Notes: generated from the sequence alone by a model not told the origin. A stretch of DNA of 64,000 bases from Enterocloster asparagiformis (GCA_018380885.1 JAGZSY010000006.1:298830-362829); one strand, 5' to 3'; positions 54,901-63,633 are shown, numbered from the stretch's first letter. Numbers and translations: made by a program.

Positions 54901-55236
54901 CCGCTCCTTTGTCTCCCCCTCGCCCCTCTGCTTTGCCCGGAAATACTCCGGGTTGCGCCGCAGGCGGTACGTCCTTCCATTGTATACAAACTCCATCTCC
55001 ACAAAGGTTTTCGCTTCCCCGGAGGCGTACTTGCTGCGCAGCATCCTGGGCTTACGGTTGTCGCCGCTGGCATTTCCGTAGAGTGCAAAGGTGACGGCGT
55101 CAAAAATAGTCGTTTTCCCCGCCCCCGTGTCCCCGGTAATCAGATAAATCCCCCTGTCTCCCAGCCTGTCCAGCTCCAGGGTGGTCTCCCCGGCGTAAGG
55201 CCCGAAGGCGGAAATCGTCAGTTTGGTCGGCCTCAT
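52000..55236 (-). CDS. sbcC: DNA double-strand-break nuclease complex ATPase SbcC
   Basis: 1078 residues from ATG 55236, overlapping the sbcD stop by 4 bp (ATGA) with GGGAGG upstream. Walker A GDTGAGKT (35-42), Q-loop region EFVYNGRTYRLRR, long coiled coils around the zinc hook PCPVCG (about residue 465), C-terminal signature LSGGESFQASLSLALGLSD and Walker B TMFVDEGFGSLD. Partner of SbcD, processes hairpins and blocked ends. Residues about 732-834 hold a tandem Ala/Asp/Gly/Pro-rich repeat inside the second coil, not normal for SbcC. Confidence 0.93.
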   Translation of the reverse strand: MRPTKLTISAFGPYAGETTLELDRLGDRGIYLITGDTGAGKTTIFDAVTFALYGNASGDNRKPRMLRSKYASGEAKTFVEMEFVYNGRTYRLRRNPEYFRAKQRGEGETKERPDAQLELPDGNVITGDRTVTAKVEELVGLNREQFSQIAMLAQGSFSRLLSGRTEDRGAIFREIFQTRPYQKFQERLKEKAKGLYGAYADSVKSIGQYAGGVFAKDEEPWRAAVENRDLEAMLDMLESMIREDGAEAAGLERDLRAARERSGLLGQRLGEAKSAAKAQEEAQRAERELSENRPLFEEARAAFSRERGRAGERDRLIGEISQAQENLSAYDRHDRLAADSRACQAEALRLGTVEAEAGKEAETLALRLETVQAELDRLQTVGEELVAARSAAERLAQNRQRIAAHAGELEEYRAEEKRLAAAQDEYLAADETRRLREAEYQTLYRMFLDSQAGILAAGLKPGQPCPVCGSLDHPAPAGMAGGAPLGWPGDRARTAEGRGCEADERRPAAPVTKEQVDNASRRAKEASETAAGLSLRAGGLRGSLDQRFERMKGQVDAEIDGWKESWQERIRGALAGGTQVFLREWKLVLEQLDAAMGQQAQAKEQIIRNLQEQVKRRQQLEAQKKNASQALETCRERRQESGAARLRAETRRGELERQIAELKKQLPHGDRAAAERELMERRRQLSAMEQALQAAEDRLNEYSSRVSAAEARAQALNRQLEEFYRNQEEIRVACVGAGGAPDLAVKADPAAEAGPGTDADLAAKADPGAAPDSAAKAGLGTDADLEAKADPGEAPDSAAEAGPGAELDSAAKAGPGAAPDLGADAGPGTAAGPAADRLEQPPAVWVKALEAALAETGETLERLEAEKNRIHHRLETNRTARDNMVRQRAAMETARQQWTWVKAMADTAAGEVSGKDKITFETYVQMAYFERIIARANARFMVMSGGQYELKRCMEEDGRGKNGLGLSVIDHYNGSERSAKTLSGGESFQASLSLALGLSDEIQSEAGGIRLDTMFVDEGFGSLDGEALNLAVKALAGLSEGNRLVGIISHVPELKERIEKQIVVTKEKSGGSRAEIVI
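52735..53040 (-). repeat. In-frame degenerate tandem repeat in sbcC
   Basis: About six degenerate units of roughly 45-60 bp built on CCCCGGGCCCGCC and GCCGCTGAATCC-type blocks (plus strand), encoding units like ADPGAAPDSAAKAG. The reading frame is kept throughout. Confidence 0.8.
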
Positions 55237-56384
55237 GGCATTTCCTCCCACAGTTCTTCAATCATTTTGCCCGCAAGCTCCTGCTGCTGCGGGCTCAAGG
55301 GCTGGTTATTCTGCAGCTCATACAGCTCCGCAAACAGTTCCCCGGGAGACTTCTGCCGCCGCTGCGCGGCCTCCACCGTCTGCCCGGACCGCGTCCTTTT
55401 GTTGTCGTAATCCAGCCGCATCACGTTGGGGTAAATGGCCCTCAGACGCCCGATGGCATCCAGGATGTCCTCCTCATCGGTCAGCGTAATGTGCAGATAA
55501 TCCTCCACCGCTGTGCCCTGGTAAAATGCCCTGTCGGTGACCTGCCCGTAGCTCCCCTTAATCTCCCGGAGGTCCCGCAGCGGGACAAGCGGCAGCGCCC
55601 TCACCGCCACACGCCCCTTCTCCTCCAGAGAGACCACGGTCATGGACTTTTTGTGCCCGGCCTCTGAAAATGAATATTTTAACGGCGTGCCGCAGTAGCG
55701 CAGCGTCTCCCGCCCCACCTTCTGCGGGCCGTGGATATGGCCCAGCGCCACGTAATCGAAGCCGTCAAAGGCCGTGGCCGACACCTGGTCCAGCCCTCCC
55801 ACGGACAGCTCCTCCGATTCGCAGCAGGAAGCCCCCATCACAAACTGGTGGGCCACCAGCACATTGCGCGCCCGGGAGTCGAACTCCCCGCCGGACCGGA
55901 TCTGGTCCAGCGCAAACCGCACAGCGTCGTCATAGCTGTCAATCTCAGCCTCCGCCTCGGGAAAACACCGGCGCACAGACGCGGGCTTTAAATACGGCAG
56001 GAGATACACAAACACGCTGCCGAACCTGTCCTTCAGCTCCACCGGCCTCACCTGCCCGTCGTACACCGGGGCCACGTACACCTTTCTGCTGCTCATCAGC
56101 CTCCCCCCGAACGACAGGCGCTCCGGGCTGTCGTGGTTCCCGCTGATCACGAACACCGGCCTGCCCATATCCGCCAGCTGCGTCAGAAAACGGTCGAACA
56201 GCCGCACAGCCTCCGCCGGGGGCACCGGCTTGTCGTACACGTCCCCCGCAATGATCACCCCGTCCGGCTCCTCCCGCCCAATCAAATCAATCATTTCCTT
56301 TAATATATACTCCTGGTCCTCCAGCATGGAAAACTCGTTGACCCGTTTTCCAATGTGCAGGTCCGAAAGATGAATCAATTTCAT
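55233..56384 (-). CDS. sbcD: DNA exonuclease SbcD
   Basis: 383 residues from ATG 56384 (AGGAG 9 bp upstream; TTG 56390 is too close). Calcineurin-like phosphoesterase: LSDLHIGKR (D, H), IAGDVYDKP, VISGNHDSPERL, VLVAHQFVM and ALGHIHGPQ. Forms the Mn-dependent nuclease of the SbcCD complex with the following gene, translationally coupled. Confidence 0.95.
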   Translation of the reverse strand: MKLIHLSDLHIGKRVNEFSMLEDQEYILKEMIDLIGREEPDGVIIAGDVYDKPVPPAEAVRLFDRFLTQLADMGRPVFVISGNHDSPERLSFGGRLMSSRKVYVAPVYDGQVRPVELKDRFGSVFVYLLPYLKPASVRRCFPEAEAEIDSYDDAVRFALDQIRSGGEFDSRARNVLVAHQFVMGASCCESEELSVGGLDQVSATAFDGFDYVALGHIHGPQKVGRETLRYCGTPLKYSFSEAGHKKSMTVVSLEEKGRVAVRALPLVPLRDLREIKGSYGQVTDRAFYQGTAVEDYLHITLTDEEDILDAIGRLRAIYPNVMRLDYDNKRTRSGQTVEAAQRRQKSPGELFAELYELQNNQPLSPQQQELAGKMIEELWEEMP

Positions 56385-56647
56385 AGCCAATCACTCCTGT
56401 CCTTCAGTCCGTTCATCCTCCCATCATACCATGCCGCGCGCCACCATTACAAGGATAATTCCCTCCGCTCCCTCTTTAGAAAACTCCCGCCTCTTCTTTA
56501 GAATATCTTTGTCCTGCGTTCACATTCCCGTAAAATTTTTTACATATTTTATTAACAGAGCTTATTTCAGCAGCCATTTTTCACCGCTGCAATTTTGCGG
56601 CCGCATAGCCATTGAAGCCGCCCCGGCCAATTCCAAGGAGGTCCATT

Positions 56648-57520
56648 ATGAAAAAAACCATATTTCTGATCCCTATACTGACTCTGCTCCTCACCGCCTG
56701 CTCCCCGTCCTCGACCAGCTATTTCTCCACCTTCACCGCCGAGGGCTCCGAAGCCCAATACAAGGAATCCGGAACCGTCTGCTTAAAAGGGGACCAGAAC
56801 GCCATATCCCTGTACGTGAGCGCGTCGGCCCCCGCTTCCATCACCCTCACCGGCACAATGTCCAGCCGCTCCGGCAGTCCCTCGCTGATCTGCCAATATC
56901 CGGACGGCAGCGCCTGCACGGTCGCCGGCAGCCAGGACTCCGTCCTGGACACCGAGATTCCTCTGAAGGCTGGAATAAACACCATCCGCTTTGACGGCGC
57001 TGACTCCACCCTGGACTTTGACCTGGTCTACGGGAATCTGGACGCGCCTGAAATCATCAGCTACAGCCAGTCACAGCCCCAGGGCGACGACGCCCTTGCA
57101 GCCTCCTCCCCGGAGCTTCACTCCCTGGCCGGCTCCACCCCCTCGGACACATTTCCCTCCCGCACCGTCTCCAGCCAGTTCACCCAGGTTTCCGAGCCCG
57201 CTGAGGTTCTGGAATTCCAGTTGGAAAAGGAGACCGACATCACCGTATTTGTAGCCGTTGACCTGCACAACAACAGCACCGGCCGCTTCAAAGCCGGAAC
57301 CTTTGACGTGACCCTGAAAGGGGACGGCTATCCATCCGCTGAGATCATTCACCACGCAACTACGGACAGCTCCTGGGGGGATTTCCGCTGGACCGACCAC
57401 AATCTGGTCAAGCTCACCCTGCCCAAGGGCAGCTACCAGCTGGTCTTAAGCGACATCAGCGGCAAAAACTACGCGCTCAGCCTGGATGCCGCCGTCTACC
57501 AGACAGAAGGCGCGCAGTAA
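56648..57520 (+). CDS. Hypothetical lipoprotein, 290 aa
   Basis: Unrecognised. Starts at ATG 56648 behind AAGGAGG. Signal peptide with lipobox LLTAC (C18). The rest is rich in Ser/Thr/Gly and beta-strand patterns, suggesting two beta-sandwich domains (about 35-135 and 180-285) joined by a Ser/Pro/Ala-rich linker. No catalytic motif seen. Monocistronic, divergent from sbcD; the 260 bp between hold only AT-rich promoter-like sequence. Confidence 0.75.
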   Translation: MKKTIFLIPILTLLLTACSPSSTSYFSTFTAEGSEAQYKESGTVCLKGDQNAISLYVSASAPASITLTGTMSSRSGSPSLICQYPDGSACTVAGSQDSVLDTEIPLKAGINTIRFDGADSTLDFDLVYGNLDAPEIISYSQSQPQGDDALAASSPELHSLAGSTPSDTFPSRTVSSQFTQVSEPAEVLEFQLEKETDITVFVAVDLHNNSTGRFKAGTFDVTLKGDGYPSAEIIHHATTDSSWGDFRWTDHNLVKLTLPKGSYQLVLSDISGKNYALSLDAAVYQTEGAQ

Positions 57521-57544
57521 TTATGCCCGCCGCACAGCAGCGAT

Positions 57545-57573
57545 AAGCCGGCTTGCCCGCTCCCAGCCGGCTT
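57545..57573 (+). terminator. Probable terminator after the lipoprotein gene
   Basis: AAGCCGGCT-N11-AGCCGGCTT followed only by TCC, so a weak U tail. Between it and 57767 the sequence is AT-rich with a possible TTCCCA-17-TACAAT promoter (57695-57723) for the next gene. Confidence 0.55.
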
Positions 57574-57766
57574 TCCTCATCACACCCGCTCATTCGAAAC
57601 GGAATATAATAGCTAAGCACTTTCCCATAATTTTCACTTATGTCTGATAATTCTTAAATTTATCCGCGTAATTCTGTCGAATTTTGAAATTCTATTCCCA
57701 ATTTTTCCAACATATGGTACAATATCTCTAACAAAATTCACATTTTATTAACAGAAAGGAGTTCCT

Positions 57767-59299
57767 ATGTTTGACTTAAGCCTTATCATCGCCGCACTTC
57801 CTATTTTATTGGCGGTCATCCTGGTGATCATCATTATCACCCAGGGATACGTAAAGGCTCCGCCGGATCACGCCTACATCATCTCCGGTCTGCGCAAAAC
57901 GCCCCGGGTGCTCATCGGCCGCGCCGGGATCAAGATTCCCTTTTTCGAGCAGATGGATAAACTGTATCTGGGACAGATCACGGTGGACATCAAGACCGAC
58001 GAGTACATTCCCACCAACGATTTTATCAACGTCATGGTGGACGCGGTGGCCAAAGTGAGAGTTGCGGACGACGAGGACCGGATGAAGTTGGCCATGCGGA
58101 ACTTCCTGAATAAAGAGCCGGCCAAAATCGCCTCCGATCTTCAGGATTCCCTTCAGGGTAATATGCGTGAGATCATCGGCACCCTGACGCTGCGGGCCAT
58201 CAACACGGACCGGGATTCGTTCTCCGACCAGGTGATGACCAAAGCTTCCAAAGATATGGAAAAGCTGGGCATCGATATCCTATCCTGCAACATTCAGAAC
58301 GTTACGGATGAGCACGGGCTGATCCAGGATTTAGGTATGGACAATACCTCAAAAATCCGCAAGGACGCTTCCATCGCCAAGGCCGAGGCTGAGCGCGATA
58401 TCGCCATCGCCCAGGCTGCCGCGGACAACGCGGCCAACGACGCCCGGGTAATCGCCCAGACGGAAATCGCCCAGAAGAACAACGAGCTGGCCATCAAGAA
58501 GGCGGAGCTGCAGAAGGCCTCCGACACCAAGAAGGCCGAGGCAGACGCCGCCTATGAAATCCAGAAGCAGGAGCAGGAAAAGACCATCCAGACCGCCACG
58601 GTCAACGCCCAGATCGCCAGGGCGGAGCGCGAGGCCGAGCTGCGCAAACAGGAAGTCGCCGTTCAACAGCAGGCCCTGGAGGCGGAGATCAACAAAAAGG
58701 CGGATGCAGACCGCTACGCCATCGAGCAGGCCGCGGCTGCCGGCCTGAACAAGCGCCAGCGCGAGGCCGAGGCCAAGAAGTACGAGCAGGAGCAGGAAGC
58801 CCTGGCCAAGAAGGCGTTGGCGGAAGCCCAGAAATTCTCCATGCTGCAGGAGGCGGAAGGCATCCGGGCCAAGGGCGAGGCAGAAGCCGCGGCCATCCGC
58901 GCCAAAGCCTTGGCCGAGGCAGAAGGTATGGAAAAAAAGGCCGAGGCCTACCAGAAGTACAACAAGGCCGCCCTGGCGGAGATGATGATCAACGTGCTGC
59001 CTGAGATCGCGGGCAAGATTGCCGAGCCCTTATCCCAGATTGACAAGATCACCATCATCGGCGGAAACGGCGACTCGGACAACGGCGTGGGCGCTATTGC
59101 GGGAAATGTCCCGGTGGTCATGGCAAAGCTCTTTGAGTCCATGAAGGAAACCACGGGCGTGGATCTGGCCGAGATCATGAAGGCCGATACATACGATGCC
59201 AAGGTTACCCGGAACGTAAATCTCACCGGAGCGCCCGACATCATCCTGGGCGGCGAAGGCGGGCAGGACAGTCCCGATCCGGACAGCGCACAGCCATAA
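57767..59299 (+). CDS. Flotillin-like SPFH membrane scaffold protein
   Basis: 510 residues. One N-terminal membrane helix (about 6-28), SPFH/band-7 domain to about 175, then a long Ala/Glu/Lys-rich coiled coil (about 180-410) of EA-repeat flotillin type, and a C-terminal oligomerisation part (AEMMINVLPEIAGKIAEPLSQIDKITIIGG). AGAAAGGAG precedes the ATG. Resembles Bacillus FloT, which organises membrane domains; the usual nfeD partner is absent here. Confidence 0.92.
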   Translation: MFDLSLIIAALPILLAVILVIIIITQGYVKAPPDHAYIISGLRKTPRVLIGRAGIKIPFFEQMDKLYLGQITVDIKTDEYIPTNDFINVMVDAVAKVRVADDEDRMKLAMRNFLNKEPAKIASDLQDSLQGNMREIIGTLTLRAINTDRDSFSDQVMTKASKDMEKLGIDILSCNIQNVTDEHGLIQDLGMDNTSKIRKDASIAKAEAERDIAIAQAAADNAANDARVIAQTEIAQKNNELAIKKAELQKASDTKKAEADAAYEIQKQEQEKTIQTATVNAQIARAEREAELRKQEVAVQQQALEAEINKKADADRYAIEQAAAAGLNKRQREAEAKKYEQEQEALAKKALAEAQKFSMLQEAEGIRAKGEAEAAAIRAKALAEAEGMEKKAEAYQKYNKAALAEMMINVLPEIAGKIAEPLSQIDKITIIGGNGDSDNGVGAIAGNVPVVMAKLFESMKETTGVDLAEIMKADTYDAKVTRNVNLTGAPDIILGGEGGQDSPDPDSAQP

Positions 59300-59308
59300 A
59301 CGCTCCCG

Positions 59309-59339
59309 GCGGGCGGCAGACCAATCCTCTGCCGCCCGC
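59309..59339 (+). terminator. Hairpin after the flotillin gene
   Basis: Perfect 12 bp stem GCGGGCGGCAGA with TCTGCCGCCCGC, 7 nt loop. No U tract, so it may be an mRNA-stabilising end or partial terminator before the small gene at 59368. Confidence 0.55.
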
Positions 59340-59367
59340 GTGGTAAACTGTTTTTGAGGTGATACAA

Positions 59368-59601
59368 ATGAATCCAATGAATCTGTTACAATTAAAACCG
59401 GCCTGGAATCAGTTCCGGGCCAATCATCCGAAGCTGATCCAGTTTGTCAAAGCGTCCGCCCGCGAGGGCGTCATGGACGAGGGCACGCTGATCGAGATCA
59501 ACATCAAGACCGAGGCCGGCCAAACTCTCTCCTCCAACATCCGCGTCCGCCAGTCCGACCTGGAGTTTCTGCGGGCATTAAAGGATATGATGGAGGACTA
59601 G
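59368..59601 (+). CDS. Small conserved hypothetical protein, 77 aa
   Basis: Starts at ATG 59368 with GAGGTGAT 6 bp upstream. Amphipathic helix (LLQLKPAWNQFRANHPKLIQF), a short acidic strand region (EGTLIEINIKTEAGQ) and LRALKDMMED end. No known domain to me. Between the flotillin gene and a strong terminator, so perhaps cotranscribed with it. Confidence 0.7.
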   Translation: MNPMNLLQLKPAWNQFRANHPKLIQFVKASAREGVMDEGTLIEINIKTEAGQTLSSNIRVRQSDLEFLRALKDMMED

Positions 59602-59609
59602 GACAGGGC

Positions 59610-59668
59610 AAAAAGCCCCCGGTCAGGGAAAGGTGTCTGTCACCTTTATCCCTGACCGGGGACTTTTT
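59610..59668 (+). terminator. Strong intrinsic terminator
   Basis: Very long hairpin AAAAAG-x-CCCCGGTCAGGG with inner AGGTG/CACCT, and CTTTTTG on the right; bidirectional tails. The 59670-59807 stretch after it holds no gene. Confidence 0.9.
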
Positions 59669-59807
59669 GTTTCATCGGTATTCCCGTGGGCCGCAGGCCG
59701 CGCACTGCTCAGCCTGCGGCGGGCCGGACTGCCTCCCCGCCTGTGGCGGTCTGCGGCACCCACAGATCCGGCCCGGTTCACAGGAAACGCGCTGCGGCGT
59801 TCACCTC

Positions 59808-60392
59808 CTATTTCAGATTGATTCCCGTAATGGCCGGCTGTCCGTCCACGGAGTTAAAAATCACGTTGTTCTCATTTCCCATGATCACACCGGCGCCAAA
59901 CTGCTCCAGCGTGGCCGGATCAGTCTCTGCGATCTCCTTGAGCATACCCTCTGTGAACAGCTTTGCCGTGTCCAGCGCCAGGAACGCTTCCTTATTATCG
60001 ATCTCCGCGCCCTCTCCCTCGCTGAGGGAAACATACACCGGGTACGCGCAGATATCGGCCAGGGCTTCCATATCCTTGTCCGCCACCGCCTTCTGCACCT
60101 TGACCGCAAAGTCCTTGATCTCATCGGCGCTCATATCGGCAGCCTGCTCAGATACATCGTCCGCCTCGTCGCCGGTGGAATAGGTCTCGCCCGCCGCGTT
60201 GGCCCCGGTCTCCTCGGACGCGGTCCCAGTCTCCTCAGGCGCGGCCTCGCTTTCGGCCGCGGAAGTGTCGGCCTTTGTCTCCGCCATGGTCTCCACCGCC
60301 ACCGTGGTGGCTGTGGTATCCTTGGTTCCGCAGGCGGTGATCGCCGCCGCCATCATCATTGCTGTTCCCAGAACAATCCATTTCTTTTTCAT
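59808..60392 (-). CDS. Hypothetical lipoprotein, 194 aa
   Basis: Signal peptide with lipobox AAITAC (C21). Residues about 22-85 are a disordered Thr/Ala/Glu-rich spacer similar in style to the linker of the binding protein at 49195. The C-terminal domain (about 88-194; SADEIKDFAVKVQKAVADKDMEALADICAYPVYV) resembles NTF2-like or DUF-type lipoprotein domains. AAGAGGAGATG lies upstream of ATG 60392. Monocistronic. Confidence 0.8.
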   Translation of the reverse strand: MKKKWIVLGTAMMMAAAITACGTKDTTATTVAVETMAETKADTSAAESEAAPEETGTASEETGANAAGETYSTGDEADDVSEQAADMSADEIKDFAVKVQKAVADKDMEALADICAYPVYVSLSEGEGAEIDNKEAFLALDTAKLFTEGMLKEIAETDPATLEQFGAGVIMGNENNVIFNSVDGQPAITGINLK

Positions 60393-60552
60393 AATTGTTA
60401 CATCTCCTCTTTTTTCAAAATCATACTGTCAAATACTTACTTGCAGGGCTGTTTCCGACATCTCCTCCCCGGTCCGCCGTTTGGAGACCGCGTCTGCCCC
60501 CGCGGGGGCTGCCCTCTCTATATTTTTCACGCCGCGTCCGGCGATACCTACT

Positions 60553-60584
60553 AAAATAGGGAGTCTCGACCCAAAAGTCAAGAC
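60553..60584 (-). promoter_or_regulatory. Lipoprotein promoter with overlapping inverted repeat
   Basis: Minus strand TTGACT (60576-60581), 17 bp spacer, TATTTT (60553-60558). GTCTCGAC-N6-GTCAAGAC (60563-60584), one mismatch, overlaps the -35 and spacer, so a regulator may bind here. Leader about 150 nt. Confidence 0.55.
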
Positions 60585-60682
60585 CCCCTGTCCAACATTA
60601 AGCTTCTCTTAATCGAACCTTAAAAATATACCATTTTCCTTGCCAAAAATTTCATAAAATATGATGCAACTTTTTAGAATCA

Positions 60683-61408
60683 TTAAAATTCCGGCCATGA
60701 CAGCAGCGCGGCGACCACCCCGGCCGCCGACCGCTCCTCCACCGCAATCGTCAGCCCCGGCTCATTGATATGTTCCAGATAATGGGCGTCCGAATCGCTG
60801 ATGATCCGGCACTTCTCCAGGTAAGGATTGTCGCGCTTTAACCCGTGGAGCTTTTTTAAGTCCTTCACCTCCGCGGCCGCAAATCTGCTGTCCGGCGGGA
60901 TAAAGCCCAGATTGGCGATCAGGCTGTTGGCCGTCTTGTCGATGTGCGCCGGGAACATCACCCCGTCGTAGGAGCGCACCAGCTCCCACAGCCCGTCAAA
61001 GGAGATTTCCGTGGCGTTGATCAGCAGGTTGGGCTCGGTGCCGCAGACCTTGTCGCACAAATCGTATATCTGTTGTTTTCCAAATATTTCCTCTTTGTTA
61101 GGAAATTTGATCAGCTTCTCATACACATACCGGTCAAAATCCAGAGCCGCCTCCAGGGTACAAAACAGGCAGACAGCGTGCACCTCCTCCGAGGTGTTGA
61201 TCTCCATGCCCGGGACCGCCAGCACGCCGTACTCCTCTGCGGCCGCCAGAAAGGCCGGGCAGTTGCGGCTGGAGTTGTGGTCGGTCAGAGCAACCACGTC
61301 CAGCCCTTTTAAAGCCGCCATACCGGCGATGTTAGCCGGGGTCATGTCGTCGTCCCCACAGGGCGATAAGCAGGAGTGAAGGTGCAGGTCGTAGGTCAGA
61401 TTTATCAT
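60683..61408 (-). CDS. PHP-domain phosphoesterase
   Basis: 241 residues. Metal-site motifs DLHLHSCLSPCGDDDMTP (HxH), ALTDHNSSRN (DH), VPGMEINTSEEVHAVCLF (E, H) and late SDSDAHYLEHI (D-x-H). PHP proteins hydrolyse phosphoesters or pyrophosphates. It overlaps the DRTGG gene by 4 bp and is the last gene of the hydrogenase-like operon; the metabolite it acts on is unknown. Confidence 0.88.
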   Translation of the reverse strand: MINLTYDLHLHSCLSPCGDDDMTPANIAGMAALKGLDVVALTDHNSSRNCPAFLAAAEEYGVLAVPGMEINTSEEVHAVCLFCTLEAALDFDRYVYEKLIKFPNKEEIFGKQQIYDLCDKVCGTEPNLLINATEISFDGLWELVRSYDGVMFPAHIDKTANSLIANLGFIPPDSRFAAAEVKDLKKLHGLKRDNPYLEKCRIISDSDAHYLEHINEPGLTIAVEERSAAGVVAALLSWPEF

Positions 61409-61737
61409 CCCAGCAACCCGTGGACCTTCAGAGCGGCCTCAAAGATCGGCAGCTCCGTGGCGAGCACGGTGATCCCCTGCTCCACGGCCTTCTTCGCGGC
61501 CACGTCGTCCAGAAGGGCCCCCTCCGCCAAAATCACGCAGGCCGCCTCCGTCAGCGCGGCCACCGCCAGCGTGTTCATATTTCCCATCACCGTCACCCAG
61601 GCGCAGCCGGCCGGCGCCTTGCTCATGGCGATGCTGAGCAGATCGCAGCAGAACGGCGTGGTGATCTCCTGCTCCGGGCAGTCGCCCAGGTTCACCAGCC
61701 GAAACAGCCCGCTATTCACCAATTCCTGTACCGTCAT
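61405..61737 (-). CDS. DRTGG-domain protein
   Basis: 110 residues from ATG 61737 (MTVQELVNSG, matching the MTVREVKDIL start of the paralogue at 63634); ATG 61746 lacks a ribosome binding site. DRTGG fold as in the regulatory part of Pta and HPr kinase, without catalytic domains. It begins 26 bp inside the 3' end of the iron-sulfur gene. Probably a ligand-binding adaptor of the same signalling module. Confidence 0.8.
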   Translation of the reverse strand: MTVQELVNSGLFRLVNLGDCPEQEITTPFCCDLLSIAMSKAPAGCAWVTVMGNMNTLAVAALTEAACVILAEGALLDDVAAKKAVEQGITVLATELPIFEAALKVHGLLG

Positions 61738-63127
61738 CGTCCTCATCCTCTTTCTTGTCCAGCAGGGACATCTCCTCGGAAATCCGCTGCAAATATTCCT
61801 TGATCAGGTTCAGCGTCTCCTTGCCGCCCCTGTTTTCCTCCAGATCATCGGCCAGCCCGGAAATCTCGCCCGACAGCTTGTGTAAATTCTCCCGCAGATA
61901 GTACACGCAGTCCCGCTCGCTGGCCTCCCCCCGCACAATGTCCTCGGCCAGCGCCTTGCAGGTGGGAGCCCCGCAGGAGCCGCAGTCTAAGCCGGGGAAC
62001 TTCTTCACCAGCCGCTCCACCTGGTTCAGGCGGGAAAAGCTCTCCATCAGGTTGCCGCCCAGGCTGAACACAGGCTCGTACTGGACGCCGGTGGTCCATT
62101 TGATCATGTCCTCCGGGTTGTCGTCCATGTGGCTCCTTGCCACGGGCATATACTTGCGCAGCCGTTTCAGCTTGACCTCCGCCACGTAGGGATTTTCCAC
62201 TGTCAGCACGCCGCCCACGCAGCCGCCGTTGCAGGCGTTGAGCTCCACGAACCGCAGGTTGGTGAACTTCTGGTCCTCCATGTCCTCCAGCACCCGGATC
62301 ACGTTCTCGATGCCGTCCGCGGCCAGGTAGCTCTCCGTGAACAGGCCGCTGGCCTCCCCTCCGCTGTGTCCCCAGCTGATGCCGATCTTGCCCGCGGTGC
62401 CGATCTGGGGGTAGTCCTCCTGGGCTCCCACCGCCTTCATGCAGGCCAGGAGCTTGGGGTAAACGTCCTTGATGGCCAGCACCTTATCCACCTCGCTCTT
62501 CTCCGTGCCCAGGGGCGCCTTGGCGTAGGTCACCTTGGAGGGGCAGGGGGAAATGAACATGATGCCGATCTTTTCCCGTGGCAGCCCGGTCTGCTCCATG
62601 GCCCGGCGGGCCGCCAGGACCGCCGCAACCTCCACCGGCGGGTTTAAGGGCAGCAGGTGGGGGATCAGATTGGGAAAACGGACTCTGATCAGCCGGACCA
62701 CCGACGGGCAGGCCGTGCTGATCAGGGGCACCTGCCCCTCGTGCTCCGATATGTATTGTCTGGTCGCCTCGCTGACCAGCTCCGCAGCAGCCCCAACCTC
62801 GAACACGTCGTCGAATCCCATCCGGATCAGTGCGTTCAGCACAATGTTTACGTCGTCCAGGTTGTTGAACTGGCTGTAGAGCGAGGGGGCCGGCAGGGCC
62901 ACCGTGTACTCGTACTGGCGCATCACCTCCAGCTTGTCGTAGGTGGCGTGCTTGGCGTGGTGGGGACAGACCCTGATACACTCGCCGCAGTCGATACAGA
63001 ATTTATTGTTGATGCTGGCCTTACCACCCCGCACCCTGATGGCCTCGGTGGGACACCGTTTGATGCAGTTGATGCAGCCCTTGCACAAGGCTTCATCCAG
63101 CCTTACGGAATGATAAAACTTATCCAT
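61712..63127 (-). CDS. [FeFe]-hydrogenase-like iron-sulfur protein (sensory HydS type)
   Basis: 471 residues. Two 4Fe-4S ferredoxin motifs (CKGCINCIKRCP, CIDCGECIRVCP), then a hydrogenase large-subunit C-terminal domain with the H-cluster loops in modified form: TACPS (canonical TSCCP), ISPCPSKVTY (MPCxxK) and NACNGGCVGG (MACxGGCxGG). The proton-relay cysteine of loop 1 is Ala, as in sensory hydrogenases. After residue 385 comes a 4Fe-4S domain CGSCGAPTCKALAEDIVRG and an acidic coiled tail. With an ATPase and two DRTGG proteins it likely senses redox state or hydrogen. Confidence 0.85.
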   Translation of the reverse strand: MDKFYHSVRLDEALCKGCINCIKRCPTEAIRVRGGKASINNKFCIDCGECIRVCPHHAKHATYDKLEVMRQYEYTVALPAPSLYSQFNNLDDVNIVLNALIRMGFDDVFEVGAAAELVSEATRQYISEHEGQVPLISTACPSVVRLIRVRFPNLIPHLLPLNPPVEVAAVLAARRAMEQTGLPREKIGIMFISPCPSKVTYAKAPLGTEKSEVDKVLAIKDVYPKLLACMKAVGAQEDYPQIGTAGKIGISWGHSGGEASGLFTESYLAADGIENVIRVLEDMEDQKFTNLRFVELNACNGGCVGGVLTVENPYVAEVKLKRLRKYMPVARSHMDDNPEDMIKWTTGVQYEPVFSLGGNLMESFSRLNQVERLVKKFPGLDCGSCGAPTCKALAEDIVRGEASERDCVYYLRENLHKLSGEISGLADDLEENRGGKETLNLIKEYLQRISEEMSLLDKKEDEDDDGTGIGE

Positions 63128-63136
63128 TTAATCGCC

Positions 63137-63559
63137 TCAAATCTTTACTGTCATTGTGATGGTGGTGCCTTCGCCCAGACGGGTGTCGATCTCCATCTGG
63201 TCGGAATACTTCTTCATATTGGGCAGACCCATGCCCGCGCCGAAACCCAGGGACCGGATCTCGTCCGGAGCGGTGGAATACCCCGCCTGCATGGCCAGCT
63301 CCACGTCGGGGATGCCGGGGCCCACGTCCGCCAGCACCATCTTGATCTGCTCCGGCGTAATCTCCACCGTAATCTCCCCTCCGCTGGCGTGAATCACCAT
63401 GTTGATCTCGCCCTCGTACATGGCGATGGCCACCTTGCGGATCGCGTCCGGGCCCACGCCCATCTGCTTCAGCTTGCGCTTCACGTCGCTGCTGGCTTCG
63501 CCGGCCCTGGTGAAATCATCCGGCGATATATGATAGGTTAAAATAATCGCATCATCCAT
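63137..63559 (-). CDS. RsbW-like anti-sigma/serine kinase ATPase
   Basis: 140 residues from ATG 63559. GHKL (HATPase_c) fold: N-box YEGEINMVIHA, G1 box VLADVGPGIPD and G2 box LGFGAGMGLPNMKK. Such short ATPases are anti-sigma factors or serine kinases acting on partner proteins. It ends 9 bp before the iron-sulfur gene, suggesting it transmits that protein's redox signal. Confidence 0.87.
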   Translation of the reverse strand: MDDAIILTYHISPDDFTRAGEASSDVKRKLKQMGVGPDAIRKVAIAMYEGEINMVIHASGGEITVEITPEQIKMVLADVGPGIPDVELAMQAGYSTAPDEIRSLGFGAGMGLPNMKKYSDQMEIDTRLGEGTTITMTVKI

Positions 63560-63633
63560 AATTGTTCCCTTCATCCATTAATAGTCGTCCTGCCTCCTGA
63601 AGCGGCCGGCCGCTTCCAACGAATATCTGAATA

